NCBI RefSeq assembly: GCF_900142035.1
Contig: NZ_FQZI01000003.1
Coordinates: 1-64,000, forward strand
Source: Flavobacterium terrae
Lineage (GTDB): Bacteria > Bacteroidota > Bacteroidia > Flavobacteriales > Flavobacteriaceae
DNA length: 64,000 nucleotides
Direction of reading: 5' to 3'
Made by a program: the position numbers and the translations under genes. Under the pieces are notes generated by a model. The model searched no databases, was not told where the DNA came from, and was given only the letters and a program-made list of their open reading frames with translations. Within the stretch, counting starts at the first letter, position 1, and each line of letters begins with the position of its first letter. Positions 53,402-62,871 of the stretch are shown here, one piece after another.

Positions 53402-55361
53402 GAACTATGATTGAACTGTCTTTTTGATTGTCTATTTGTATTTCAAAAACATAAATTCCTTTTTGTAATGCTGATCCTGTATACTGATAAGTAAAATCAG
53501 TTTTAGTTTTTTCAGCCTTATCTGTCAATACTAAATTTCCTTTAATATCATAGATTTTTATTATTGCATTGCCAGTATTAGGTGAACTGTATTCGACTTT
53601 AAATGTCTCTTTTATAGGGTTTGGATATACTTTAATTGGATAAAAAATTTGTTTCTGTTGTTTTGTATTTAAATAAGGCTTGTCAATACAAAAATTATCA
53701 ATCATCACATTTGTATCATCGTATACTTTTCCGCAAAGAGAAGTAGCAGTTACATCAAAAATAACATAATGGTAATCAGATTTAAAAGTTTGTAAAAGTG
53801 ATGAACTTCCTGCTGTGTATAATGGAGCGCCAGCTCCACCACAAACAACTTGACATCTTCCTTCTGTTGGCAAACTTCCATAATTTGCAACAGAATTTGT
53901 TGTACTTACATTTCTATTAATAGGCTTGAATCTTTCATACATGTGATCATGACCTGTTAAAATTAAATCAACACCATAATCATCAAAAGCTTTAAACCAA
54001 GTGTTCCAATACGAATTCATTTCTCCAGCGTGAGGTCCCACGGTGTAAAATGGTTTATGGAAAGAAATAATCTTCCATTTTTTATTAGAATTTGCTGCTA
54101 ATGTTGATTTTAGCCAATTGTATTGATTAACATCTCCAGGAGTTTCAGAATTTAAACAAATAAAAACGGCTTCTCCATATTCTACAGAATAATATAATTC
54201 AGTTTGGGCAGTATTGTTTTTTGGTAAGTCAAAAATATTTTGATAATAAGATGCTGAAGCCACATCATGATTCCCTTGTGCGTGTAGTATTAGTTTATTA
54301 CTTACTAAATTTGTTCCATTGTCAAACCATGAATTCCATTGAGATGCAGAGCTGCCAGTATCGACAATATCTCCGTTAAAAACAACAAAAGCTGGATTTC
54401 TATTGTTTGTTAAAGTTGATATGTTATTCCAAACATTAACATTTGTTCTACTATCACCTATAGCCGCAAAAGTGAATGTATTAGTATTTAGTGCTGGTGT
54501 CGTTGTATATGTTTTTTGAGCACTCCATACACCCGAAACGGAATCGTATAGAGAATAATAAATAGTTGAGTTAGCGTTTAAAACACCTGGAAATGTAAAA
54601 CTAAAAAATTTGTTCGTAGAAGATGAATATCCAGCTCTAGATGACACATTACTTGTTCCTTTTTCGTAAGATGTTGTATAACCCCATTTAATTTGATCAG
54701 TGGTTGCAGAAGTTGAGTTTGTCCAAGAAATAGTAAGTCCTTCTAAAGGATTTTTAGTTGTACCCCAACGAATGTGTTTTTGCGTAGTTGAAGCAGGAGC
54801 AGAAGTATTTCCAATTAATTCAAGATCAAAGCTAATGTCAGAACTATTTCCTGCGTTTTGATGTATTTCTACTGCGATTGTATTGTTTCCTGTTACAAAA
54901 GTATTTGCTGGCAAAGTTGTAGTTTGAAATGTACTACCATCATCACTTGCTAGTGAAGCTAAAGTAGTATAAGTGGCATTTGCTGCTAGATTATTTCTGT
55001 ATACTTCATTTCCGTTCACATAGACAGCTACTCCGTCATCTCTTTTTACTTTTAGAGTGTAATTTAAATATTGTGAAGCGTTGGTGATTGAGAATGTTTT
55101 TCTAAAATAAGTTGTAACATATTTGTTAGATGAGCTAGAACCGTAACTTACTACAGTTGTTTCGTCTCCATCACCATATCCTAATTGTGCGTTGCCTTGT
55201 AACCAACCTGTTTCATTTATTGTAGTTGATTTCCATGTTGTTCCTTGATTTGACCCGTTGTCAAGATATTTCCAACTTGATCCAGCATTAATCAATGTGG
55301 TTTGAGCAAATAGCATTGTGGATATGCTTATACCCAGTAAAGTAAATAAAATTTTTTTCAT
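53394..55361 (-). CDS. Exported purple-acid-phosphatase-like metallophosphatase with type IX sorting tail
   Basis: From the ATG at 55361 the product has 655 residues. A signal peptide (LFTLLGISISTMLFAQ) leads into a beta-sandwich domain (about 20-185). Next comes a fibronectin-like/PAP N-terminal domain (about 195-290), then the metallophosphatase core with AAIGDSR, VVFNGDIVD, AQGNHD and LTGHDHMYER metal-binding motifs. The last 75 residues (YPNPIKETFKVEY ... KGIYVFEI) are a type A sorting domain of type IX secretion. It is likely released from or attached to the cell surface and scavenges phosphate from organic esters. Confidence 0.93.
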   Translation of the reverse strand: MKKILFTLLGISISTMLFAQTTLINAGSSWKYLDNGSNQGTTWKSTTINETGWLQGNAQLGYGDGDETTVVSYGSSSSNKYVTTYFRKTFSITNASQYLNYTLKVKRDDGVAVYVNGNEVYRNNLAANATYTTLASLASDDGSTFQTTTLPANTFVTGNNTIAVEIHQNAGNSSDISFDLELIGNTSAPASTTQKHIRWGTTKNPLEGLTISWTNSTSATTDQIKWGYTTSYEKGTSNVSSRAGYSSSTNKFFSFTFPGVLNANSTIYYSLYDSVSGVWSAQKTYTTTPALNTNTFTFAAIGDSRTNVNVWNNISTLTNNRNPAFVVFNGDIVDTGSSASQWNSWFDNGTNLVSNKLILHAQGNHDVASASYYQNIFDLPKNNTAQTELYYSVEYGEAVFICLNSETPGDVNQYNWLKSTLAANSNKKWKIISFHKPFYTVGPHAGEMNSYWNTWFKAFDDYGVDLILTGHDHMYERFKPINRNVSTTNSVANYGSLPTEGRCQVVCGGAGAPLYTAGSSSLLQTFKSDYHYVIFDVTATSLCGKVYDDTNVMIDNFCIDKPYLNTKQQKQIFYPIKVYPNPIKETFKVEYSSPNTGNAIIKIYDIKGNLVLTDKAEKTKTDFTYQYTGSALQKGIYVFEIQIDNQKDSSIIVRE

Positions 55362-55561
55362 AGTTTTTAGTTTAATAGGGACAAAAATATACAAATAAGA
55401 ATTTTCTTATGTTTATGCTTAAGTTATTATTTTGTAAATCATCAGTTGATATTTTCGATTTATGTTAACTTATTGTTTATTAGTTATTTATTTTATTAAA
55501 ATTTATTTTTATAACAATTTGTTAAATTTTGTAATTACGTATTTATAATGCAAATATTAAT

Positions 55562-55569
55562 TACTTTTG
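55562..55569 (+). promoter_or_regulatory. -7 box upstream of asd
   Basis: TACTTTTG lies 31 bases before the asd ATG at 55601. The gap 55362-55600 is otherwise AT-rich, with no ORF or clear hairpin. Confidence 0.5.
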
Positions 55570-55600
55570 TGGAGTCAAAATTTAAACACACACATTTAAG

Positions 55601-56590
55601 ATGAAAGTAGCCGTAGTAGGTGCTACCGGTATGGTAGGTGAAGTAATGCTTCAAGTTTTAGCAGAAAGAAATTTTCCAATTACAGAATTAATTCCTGTTG
55701 CTTCTGAAAGATCTGTAGGGAATGAAATTGAATTTAAGGGAAATAAATATAAGGTCGTAGGAATGCAAACAGCTATAGATATGAAGCCTGCTATTGCAAT
55801 TTTTTCAGCTGGTGGAGATACTTCTAAGGAATGGGCTCCAAAATTTGCAGAAGTAGGTACTACTGTAATTGATAATTCTTCAGCATGGAGAATGGATCCA
55901 ACAAAAAAATTAGTAGTTCCAGAAATTAACGCTTCAGTTTTGACAATAGAAGATAAGATTATTGCAAACCCAAACTGTTCTACAATTCAAATGGTAATGG
56001 TTTTAGCGCCGTTGCACAAAGAATTTGATATAAAAAGAGTGGTGGTTTCGACCTATCAATCTATTACTGGTACAGGTGTAAAAGCGGTTCGACAATTAGA
56101 AAATGAATATCAAGGAGCTAAGGGTGAGATGGCTTATAAATATCAAATTCACCGCAATGCTATTCCTCAATGTGATGTCTTTGAAGAAAATGATTACACT
56201 AAAGAGGAAATGAAATTAGTGCGTGAAACACAAAAAATACTTGATGATAGAACAATTGCAGTTACTGCTACAGCTGTAAGAATTCCAGTTGTGGGAGGGC
56301 ATAGTGAAGCAGTTAATGTAGAATTTGAAAAAGATTTTGAAGTGAGTACTATTCGCCAAATTTTGCATCAGACTCAAGGAGTGACTGTTCAAGATAATGT
56401 TGATACGTTTACTTTTCCAATGCCATTATATGCTCAAGGTAAAGACGATGTTTTTGTTGGAAGAATCCGTCGTGATGAAAGTCAGCCTAATACATTAAAT
56501 ATGTGGATTGTTGCTGATAATTTGCGTAAAGGAGCTGCTACAAATGCTGTTCAAATAGCTGAATATATAGTTGCTAATAATTTAGTTTAA
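55601..56590 (+). CDS. asd: Aspartate-semialdehyde dehydrogenase
   Basis: Asd makes aspartate semialdehyde for lysine, diaminopimelate, threonine and methionine. The 329-residue protein has the NADP loop VGATGMVGEVMLQVL at residue 5, the catalytic cysteine in NPNCSTIQM near 126, and the substrate-binding RIPVVGGHSEAVNVE near 227. It is monocistronic, with a strong terminator at 56612. Peptidoglycan of this organism therefore depends on it together with murF-alr. Confidence 0.97.
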   Translation: MKVAVVGATGMVGEVMLQVLAERNFPITELIPVASERSVGNEIEFKGNKYKVVGMQTAIDMKPAIAIFSAGGDTSKEWAPKFAEVGTTVIDNSSAWRMDPTKKLVVPEINASVLTIEDKIIANPNCSTIQMVMVLAPLHKEFDIKRVVVSTYQSITGTGVKAVRQLENEYQGAKGEMAYKYQIHRNAIPQCDVFEENDYTKEEMKLVRETQKILDDRTIAVTATAVRIPVVGGHSEAVNVEFEKDFEVSTIRQILHQTQGVTVQDNVDTFTFPMPLYAQGKDDVFVGRIRRDESQPNTLNMWIVADNLRKGAATNAVQIAEYIVANNLV

Positions 56591-56611
56591 AAAAATCATC
56601 TTAATTATATT

Positions 56612-56647
56612 AATCCGTTATGCTGTAGTATAACGGATTTCTTTTTT
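56612..56647 (+). terminator. Rho-independent terminator after asd
   Basis: AATCCGTTAT (56612-56621) pairs with ATAACGGATT (56630-56639), loop GCTGTAGT, followed by a T-rich tail to 56647. Confidence 0.88.
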
Positions 56648-56654
56648 ATATTTG
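56647..56654 (+). promoter_or_regulatory. -7 box abutting the His/Cys-rich small gene
   Basis: TATATTTG overlaps the tail of the asd terminator and ends 6 bases before the ATG at 56661. The leader would be only a few bases or none. Confidence 0.5.
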
Positions 56655-56660
56655 TTACAA

Positions 56661-57008
56661 ATGAAAAAGAAATTAATACTTCTTAACTACTCCCTGCTTG
56701 GCGCAATATTGTTTGCAGTATTGTTTCAATCTGGGCATTCATTTGAACATTTAGTAAAGCAGCTCACTACAGAGCATTGTCATCACAAGTACAATAAAGA
56801 TAAAACCGAATTTTCTCACGCACACAATGATTTTGACGATTGTTTTGTTTGTGAGTATTCTTTTAGTAATTATTTACCAACAAAATTCTATTCATTTGAA
56901 TTTAAAAATTTTGTTGTTAACTCTGACATAATATTTGGTTATAAAAAAGTAGAAATTAATTGTAATTCTACGGTTTATTATCTCAGAGGACCTCCCGTAA
57001 ATGTTTAA
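56661..57008 (+). CDS. His/Cys-rich small membrane-anchored protein
   Basis: The 115-residue product has a hydrophobic N-terminal segment (LLNYSLLGAILFAVLFQSG) and a cluster of possible metal ligands: His39, Cys40, His41, His42, His53, His55, Cys61 and Cys64 (CFVC). This points to a periplasmic metal-binding protein or sensor, which is an inference. It starts 49 bases before the TonB-dependent receptor gene, so the two probably form a unit. The longest frame begins at a TTG (56652) inside the -7 box; the ATG at 56661 is used instead. Confidence 0.72.
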   Translation: MKKKLILLNYSLLGAILFAVLFQSGHSFEHLVKQLTTEHCHHKYNKDKTEFSHAHNDFDDCFVCEYSFSNYLPTKFYSFEFKNFVVNSDIIFGYKKVEINCNSTVYYLRGPPVNV

Positions 57009-57056
57009 TATCCTGAATACATTGTATTACTATTATTAAACATTAAAATTTAACCA

Positions 57057-59264
57057 ATGAAATATTTTTTTGTAACCCTATTTATAGGGTTTTCAATATT
57101 TACCCATGCACAAACATCACTAAAAGGAACAATTACTGATAAAAACAAAAATAAAATTAATGATGTTACTGTTTTAATTCCTGATTTACATAAAGAAGTT
57201 AAGTCAGATCAATCAGGGAATTATCAATTTAATAATCTTCCATCAGGAAATTTTACAATTATTTTTTCACATCCAGAATTTGATGCAGTTACTTCAACTA
57301 TTACTTTAAATTCTTCTGAAGTTGTTCATGATGTAATTTTATCTGAAGAGCATTCACATCATATTGATGAAGTCATAGTGTCTACAGTTTTCAATAAAAT
57401 TCAATCACAAAATGTAATGAAAGTTGAAAACAAAAAAATTAAAGAATTACAGCAATCTGGTGCAGCAACTTTAGCCGAAGGATTATCAAAAATACCTGGT
57501 GTCTCAAACATTTCAACAGGGACATCAATAGGGAAACCCGTGATTAGAGGTCTAAGCGGTAATAGAGTTTTAGTTTATTCACAAGGTGTTCGATTAGAAA
57601 ATCAACAGTTTGGTGAAGAGCATGGATTAGGGCTTAATGATAGTGGAGTTGAAAGTGTTGAAGTTATCAAAGGTCCAGCCTCATTGCTTTATGGATCGGA
57701 TGCTTTAGGAGGTGTACTTTATTTTAATCCTGAAAAATTTGCAAAATCAAATTCTTATTCAAGTGATTTCAGCCAAAAGTTCTTTTCAAATACCTTAGGA
57801 AGCAATACAAGCTTTGGGTTAAAAAGCTCCTCTGAAAACTGGAAATTTCTTTTAAGAGGCGGATATAATTTGCATTCAGATTATAAAATACCTGATGGTA
57901 ATCGAGTAACAAATACTCGTTTTGAAGAGACAGATTTTAAAGCAGGTATAGGCTATAGTAATAATTCATTTTCAACAATTTTTCGCTATAACTTAAATAA
58001 TCTAAATTTAGGTTTGCCAGAAGAAATAGGAGACAACACTATTAAAAAAGATCCAGATTACCCTAGGCAAGGAGTTCTAAATCATATTGCTAGTTTAGAT
58101 AATACTATGTTCTTTAAAAATTCTAAACTAGATTTTGACTTAGGGTTTATTGCAAATGATAGAAATGAATATGAAGATTCTCAAATTCCAATATTAAAAA
58201 TGGATTTGCAAACCTTTAATTATGATGTTAAGTATTACTTTCCTAAGTTTAAAAAAATTGAAACAATAATTGGTGTTCAAGGAATGAGTCAAACCAATAA
58301 AAACTATGGAGAAGAAATATTAATCCCTAACGCAAAAACTAATGATCTAGGTTTTTTAATTACATCTAATTATGAGTTTGGTAAAAATGTGCTTCAAGCA
58401 GGATTACGTTTTGATAATAGAAGTATAGAAACAGAAACACATGGAGAAATAGGAGAGGAAGGCTATTTTGAAGCAATTAATAAAAAGTTTCAAAGCTTCA
58501 ATGCATCATTAGGTTATAAAACAAGTTTAATAGATAAGGTAACTTTAAGAGCTAATCTAGCTTCAGGTTTTAGAGCACCAAATCTAGCAGAATTAACTTC
58601 TAATGGAGTCCATGAAGGGAGTAATCGTTATGAGATAGGGAATTCAAATCTTAAAAATGAGCAAAACATTCAGGTCGATTTGAATATTGAATATGGGAAT
58701 TCACATTTTGAATTCTTTGTAAACGGATTTTACAATCACATCAATAATTATATTTTTATTTCTCCAACTTCTGATTATATAGATGATAATTTAGTATTTA
58801 ATTACACACAAGCAAATAGTGCTTTATATGGTGGAGAAGCTGGTATTCATTTGCATCCCCATCCTCTGGACTGGTTACATTTTACAAGTAGTTTTGAAAG
58901 TGTTACAGGGAAAATTGAAAACGGCGACAATTTGCCCTTAATTCCTGCTAATAAACTAAATAATACATTAAGGCTTGAGGTTAATTCTTTTGAATGGCTT
59001 AAAAAAATGTACTTTTCACTTAATTTAGAAACCTATTTAAAGCAAAATAAGATTAGTTCATTTGAAACAGCAACTAATGACTATTCATTATTAAATTTTG
59101 GATTAGGGGGAAATATTAATTTAAGTAAGATTAAATTTGAGCTTGTTGTAAGTGGAAACAATATATTAAATAAAGAGTATGTATCTCATTTATCTAGATT
59201 AAAGAATGATGGAATTCCTAATATTGGAAGAAATATAATGGTAGGAATTAATTTTAATCTTTAA
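57057..59264 (+). CDS. TonB-dependent outer-membrane receptor
   Basis: The 735-residue protein has a signal peptide (VTLFIGFSIFTHAQ), a carboxypeptidase-D-like regulatory domain (about 22-95), a plug domain (about 110-220, with KPVIRGLSGNRVLVYSQGVR and VEVIKGPASLLYGSDALGGVLYF) and a 22-strand barrel to the C-terminus (NIMVGINFNL). Plug features resemble ZnuD-like receptors. His-rich stretches (EEHSHHIDEV; GIHLHPHPLDW) and the His/Cys-rich neighbour suggest a metal such as zinc or copper as substrate; this is not proven. A strong terminator follows. Confidence 0.92.
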   Translation: MKYFFVTLFIGFSIFTHAQTSLKGTITDKNKNKINDVTVLIPDLHKEVKSDQSGNYQFNNLPSGNFTIIFSHPEFDAVTSTITLNSSEVVHDVILSEEHSHHIDEVIVSTVFNKIQSQNVMKVENKKIKELQQSGAATLAEGLSKIPGVSNISTGTSIGKPVIRGLSGNRVLVYSQGVRLENQQFGEEHGLGLNDSGVESVEVIKGPASLLYGSDALGGVLYFNPEKFAKSNSYSSDFSQKFFSNTLGSNTSFGLKSSSENWKFLLRGGYNLHSDYKIPDGNRVTNTRFEETDFKAGIGYSNNSFSTIFRYNLNNLNLGLPEEIGDNTIKKDPDYPRQGVLNHIASLDNTMFFKNSKLDFDLGFIANDRNEYEDSQIPILKMDLQTFNYDVKYYFPKFKKIETIIGVQGMSQTNKNYGEEILIPNAKTNDLGFLITSNYEFGKNVLQAGLRFDNRSIETETHGEIGEEGYFEAINKKFQSFNASLGYKTSLIDKVTLRANLASGFRAPNLAELTSNGVHEGSNRYEIGNSNLKNEQNIQVDLNIEYGNSHFEFFVNGFYNHINNYIFISPTSDYIDDNLVFNYTQANSALYGGEAGIHLHPHPLDWLHFTSSFESVTGKIENGDNLPLIPANKLNNTLRLEVNSFEWLKKMYFSLNLETYLKQNKISSFETATNDYSLLNFGLGGNINLSKIKFELVVSGNNILNKEYVSHLSRLKNDGIPNIGRNIMVGINFNL

Positions 59265-59267
59265 CAT

Positions 59268-59297
59268 AAAAAAGCCTCTTTAAAAAGAGGCTTTTTT
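59268..59297. terminator. Strong terminator after the TonB receptor gene
   Basis: AAAAAAGCCTCTTT (59268-59281) and AAAGAGGCTTTTTT (59284-59297) form a 14-base perfect inverted repeat with A and T flanks. It can work in both directions, also for the minus-strand genes ending near 59300. Confidence 0.9.
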
Positions 59298-59370
59298 ATT
59301 CAAGAAATCTAGCTTTTATCTCTGGGGTAGGCATCATGCATGATTCTTTTTTGCTTCTATCCTTGAAAAT
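59296..59370 (-). pseudogene. Remnant of a DCC-family gene 3' end
   Basis: On the minus strand this stretch reads KKESCMMPTPEIKARFLE then a stop (59298-59296). It matches the C-terminus of the intact DCC-family protein at 60261-60686 (KKESCMIPTPELKKKFLDES). About 24 of 28 bases in the core (59326-59353) are the same as the intact gene. Upstream of this the similarity is lost and the phyH gene begins its 3' end at 59387. It looks like the leftover of a duplication or rearrangement around phyH. Confidence 0.6.
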
Positions 59371-59386
59371 TAAAATGTAAAGTAAA

Positions 59387-60241
59387 TCACTTGAACAATT
59401 CAAAACAATAATTAGAGGGTTTTGCGTGTATTGGCATTGCATAAATTGAATCTAATGCAGTTCGTATTTGATCTTCAGAATCATAGATTGAAACTTGTTC
59501 TCTTTTCCAATCAAATTGAGGCAATAACGGGTTTTGCAATTTATAATAACTTGTTGCAACTGCTAGTAACTTGGTTCTATTGTCAACTAATTCTTGGGTG
59601 TAGATATGTTCATTTAAAACTTGCTTAGCCGACAAAAATTCGAAATAAATGACACGTCTTTTTTTATTCTTTTGCAAAATATCTGAGCAATGTGCCAACA
59701 TCATATCGTGAATAAGAATATCTCCTCGTTTCATAGGAACTTCTAAAGCTTCTTCTTGAGCTAGTTCACAAATCGTTTTTTTACTCAAATGACTTTTAGG
59801 TATTACTTTAAGAGCACCATCACCAGCATTAGCATCATCAATATAAATACCTACTGTAAAATTATTTCCTGTTTGTTCGTTTACCATATCTTGATGCCAC
59901 AAAACAGGTAATTGATCACCAGAGTTTTTAATTACTGCAAATTCCTGTATAGCAAAAAAATCTTTTCCGCAAATGGTTTGAGCAATGTTTAGCAATAAAG
60001 GAGCCCCCAATAACTCTAAACAAGCTAAATTGTTTTTATAACACAACAACTCAATATTGGTAACAAACTTTTGCTCTCCAACAGTAATGGTTACCTTTTG
60101 ATTATCCTCTTCATCAGCTATTACTTCATCAAAATAGACTTGTAATTTATTTAATAATTCAGCAGATATACAATTGGTTAATTTTAAAAAGCCTTCTTTA
60201 TAAAACCCTTCTAACTGTGTTGCTGTTATAAATGAATTCAT
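59387..60241 (-). CDS. Phytanoyl-CoA dioxygenase (PhyH) family protein
   Basis: The 284-residue protein is a Fe(II)/2-oxoglutarate oxygenase of the PhyH type. Metal ligands: His and Asp in LWHQDMVNE near residue 117, and His in DMMLAHCSD near 190. The 2-oxoglutarate-binding Arg is in KKRRVIYFEF. GDGALKVIPKSHL is typical of the family. The substrate is unknown. The gene sits between an intact DCC-family gene (upstream, 19 bases away) and a decayed copy of that gene's 3' end. Confidence 0.87.
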   Translation of the reverse strand: MNSFITATQLEGFYKEGFLKLTNCISAELLNKLQVYFDEVIADEEDNQKVTITVGEQKFVTNIELLCYKNNLACLELLGAPLLLNIAQTICGKDFFAIQEFAVIKNSGDQLPVLWHQDMVNEQTGNNFTVGIYIDDANAGDGALKVIPKSHLSKKTICELAQEEALEVPMKRGDILIHDMMLAHCSDILQKNKKRRVIYFEFLSAKQVLNEHIYTQELVDNRTKLLAVATSYYKLQNPLLPQFDWKREQVSIYDSEDQIRTALDSIYAMPIHAKPSNYCFELFK

Positions 60242-60260
60242 TTTCTAAATGTGGTCAATG

Positions 60261-60686
60261 TTAGTTACTTTCGTCCAAAAACTTCTTTTTCAACTCAGGA
60301 GTAGGAATCATGCACGACTCTTTTTTACCATACCATTTGTATCGGTTTTTGGCAACATAATCATAAATAAAATCGCGTAAAAATGAAGGGATTATTTTAA
60401 AAATGATTGCATAAGCATAAAATCCGCCTAAATTTTTAGCAATTTTTAGCGCAGCATGTGACTTATAATAATAAGCTTTTCCCGGCTCGTAAAAAACAAT
60501 GCTATCAATATTTCTTTCTGAAATCCCTAAGTGTTTTAAAATTTTTTGACCTAACTCAGTCTGAATAGGGACAAATCTAAAAATATCATTTTTATCACGT
60601 TTAATAATATATTGAACGGTCGAATCACATAAATTACAGACACCGTCAAATAATATTATTTTTTTATTTTGCGGTACACCTTCCAT
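60261..60686 (-). CDS. DCC-family (DUF393) thiol-disulfide oxidoreductase-like protein
   Basis: The 141-residue product starts with the family motif ILFDGVCNLCDSTVQYIIKRD, in which DGVCNLC holds the redox-type CxxC (here Cys-Asn-Leu-Cys) near residue 17. RFVPIQTELGQKIL and the C-terminal YKWYGKKESCMIPTPELK are also conserved. The fold is thioredoxin-like and the function not settled. It begins 1 base after the mutS2 stop on the same strand, so the two are in one transcript. Confidence 0.9.
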   Translation of the reverse strand: MEGVPQNKKIILFDGVCNLCDSTVQYIIKRDKNDIFRFVPIQTELGQKILKHLGISERNIDSIVFYEPGKAYYYKSHAALKIAKNLGGFYAYAIIFKIIPSFLRDFIYDYVAKNRYKWYGKKESCMIPTPELKKKFLDESN

Positions 60687-60687
60687 A

Positions 60688-62856
60688 TTATTTGGGTTGA
60701 ATATATTCCAATTGATCTAAACTCACTTTTGATGTAAAAATACCATAATTTACGGTAGCTTTATTTTTTTCAATCGAATCAATTGTACCTATAGATTTAC
60801 CATCTATCATTCTAACTCGGTCACCAACTTTAAGTATTACTTTAGGTTTATTTTCTTCTTCGATTTTTGCTTTAAGTTTTTTTTCTTTTTTCTCTTTTCG
60901 AATTTCTTCAACTTTAACTTTTACCTCTTCAATAACTTCTTTGACAATAATCTCTTTTTCCTTTTTCTCTTTGGCAGTAATCTTTTTTCTTTTTGAATTT
61001 TCAATCTCTACCATTTTTAAAAATTCACCAATGAGCTCTTTCTTATTTTTATTGTTGAAGTATTTTTCAGAAATATCATCAATTTTTTGTCCCATATAAA
61101 CCAAACGTTGATTTGCGTCATATAATTCTTGGTAGCGTTCTAGTTTATCTTGAATTTTAGCATTAATGTTTTCAAGTTTTTTACTTTCTTCTCTGGCTTT
61201 AGTTTCTTCTTCTTTAAGGTTTTGAGAAGTTTTTTCAAGCTTAGAGCGTTCTTTTTGAAGATTTGCAATGGTTTTATCGAAACGTACTTTGCCACCCTCA
61301 ATTTTCTTTTTAGCTCGGTTGATTAATCCATAAGGAATTCCGTTTTTTTGAGCTACTTCAAATGTAAAAGAACTACCAGCTTGTCCAAGAACTAATTTGT
61401 ACATTGGTTCCAATGATTTTTCATCAAAAAGCATATTAGCATTCGTTGCAGAAGGTAACTCGTTGGCTAACATTTTTAAGTTAGAATAATGAGTGGTAAT
61501 AATTCCGAATGCTTCTCTTTGATAAAATTCTTCAAGAAATACTTCTGCTAAAGCACCACCAAGTTCAGGGTCTGATCCTGTTCCAAATTCATCTATTAAA
61601 AATAAGGTTTTTGAATTACATTTTTTCAAAAAGTAATTCATGTTTTTTAATCTATAACTATATGTGCTTAAATGATTTTCAATAGATTGATTATCTCCTA
61701 TATCGGTCATGATTCGATCAAATAAGCACGTTTCACTACGCTCATGAACAGGTATAAGCATTCCAGACTGAAGCATTAGTTGTAATAATCCAACAGTTTT
61801 CATGGATATTGTTTTCCCTCCAGCATTAGGTCCAGAAATTACAACAATCCTATTGTCATTATTAAAATCAAATGTTTGTGGATAAGTGATTTCTTTCTTC
61901 GCTTTATTTGTTAAATATAAAATAGGATGGTAAGCATCTCTGAAATATATTTTTCTTTCTTCGGTGATATTTGGTAATAAACCATTTATTTTTCGAGCAT
62001 ATTTAGCCTTAGCTGCAATTACATCTACATCACTTAAAAACTCTTGGTACTGTATAAGAAGCGGTAAAAAAGGTCTTATAGAATTGGTGAGTGTTTTCAA
62101 AATCTTAATGATTTCCTCTCGTTCTTCATATTCTAAATTAGCCAATTCTCTAGAGTAATGTAAAGTAGATTCGGGTTCTATGTAAGCAATACTTCCTGTT
62201 TTTGAGCTACCTAAAATTGAACCTTTTACTTTTCGGCGATACATAGCTAAAACCGCTAAAACTCTACGATTTTCAACAACAGTTTCTTTGATTTCGTCTA
62301 AGTATCCTAATCCGTTGTATTGACTTAAGGCCAATCCAAAGCTTTGATTTACTTTTCCTCGAACCGAGTTCATGTTTCTACGAATATCAAGTAAAGTTGG
62401 TGTAGCATCATCTTTTACTTCTCCATATTTGTCTAACACACTATCGATAAGTTTAGTTATCTCTTTAGTAATTTCAATTTCACTAGATTTCAAATACAAA
62501 GCAGGGTAGTAGTCTTGAAATTTTTTCAAGAATTGAAGTAAAATATTTGTGTTTTCAGAAATAGAATGGATTTTTTTGAAACTTTGTAATTCCAGAAAAC
62601 TATCTTCTATACCTAAAAATTTTATTTCATTAGTTATTGGTTCAAACCCATGATTAGGCAAAGCGTTGTTATTGTCAAATGAGGCTCTATACTCAGAAGT
62701 TTGTAGTAAAGCTTGCATCAATTCCTCTTGATTTTTAAAAGGTTTGATGTTTAATGTTTTTTCGTTACCAATTTCAGTAACACAAAGTTCTGAAATGGTT
62801 TCTAAAACAGTTTGGAATTGTAAATCTTGTTGCGTTTTAGTATTTATTGAAATCAT
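60688..62856 (-). CDS. mutS2: MutS2 protein lacking the Smr domain
   Basis: The 722-residue protein has the MutS2 core and clamp regions followed by the ABC ATPase: Walker A ISGPNAGGKTISMKTVG near residue 342, Walker B LFLIDEFGTGSDPELGGALAE near 425 and the THYSNLK switch. A lysine/glutamate-rich coiled coil covers about 520-660. The C-terminus ends in a KOW-like VGDRVRMIDGKSIGTIDSIEK segment. The Smr nuclease domain of longer MutS2 proteins (about 780 residues) is absent. The frame extends to TTG 62877; the ATG at 62856 (MISINTK) is chosen. Confidence 0.93.
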   Translation of the reverse strand: MISINTKTQQDLQFQTVLETISELCVTEIGNEKTLNIKPFKNQEELMQALLQTSEYRASFDNNNALPNHGFEPITNEIKFLGIEDSFLELQSFKKIHSISENTNILLQFLKKFQDYYPALYLKSSEIEITKEITKLIDSVLDKYGEVKDDATPTLLDIRRNMNSVRGKVNQSFGLALSQYNGLGYLDEIKETVVENRRVLAVLAMYRRKVKGSILGSSKTGSIAYIEPESTLHYSRELANLEYEEREEIIKILKTLTNSIRPFLPLLIQYQEFLSDVDVIAAKAKYARKINGLLPNITEERKIYFRDAYHPILYLTNKAKKEITYPQTFDFNNDNRIVVISGPNAGGKTISMKTVGLLQLMLQSGMLIPVHERSETCLFDRIMTDIGDNQSIENHLSTYSYRLKNMNYFLKKCNSKTLFLIDEFGTGSDPELGGALAEVFLEEFYQREAFGIITTHYSNLKMLANELPSATNANMLFDEKSLEPMYKLVLGQAGSSFTFEVAQKNGIPYGLINRAKKKIEGGKVRFDKTIANLQKERSKLEKTSQNLKEEETKAREESKKLENINAKIQDKLERYQELYDANQRLVYMGQKIDDISEKYFNNKNKKELIGEFLKMVEIENSKRKKITAKEKKEKEIIVKEVIEEVKVKVEEIRKEKKEKKLKAKIEEENKPKVILKVGDRVRMIDGKSIGTIDSIEKNKATVNYGIFTSKVSLDQLEYIQPK

Positions 62857-62871
62857 TTTTATTTTGCAAAA

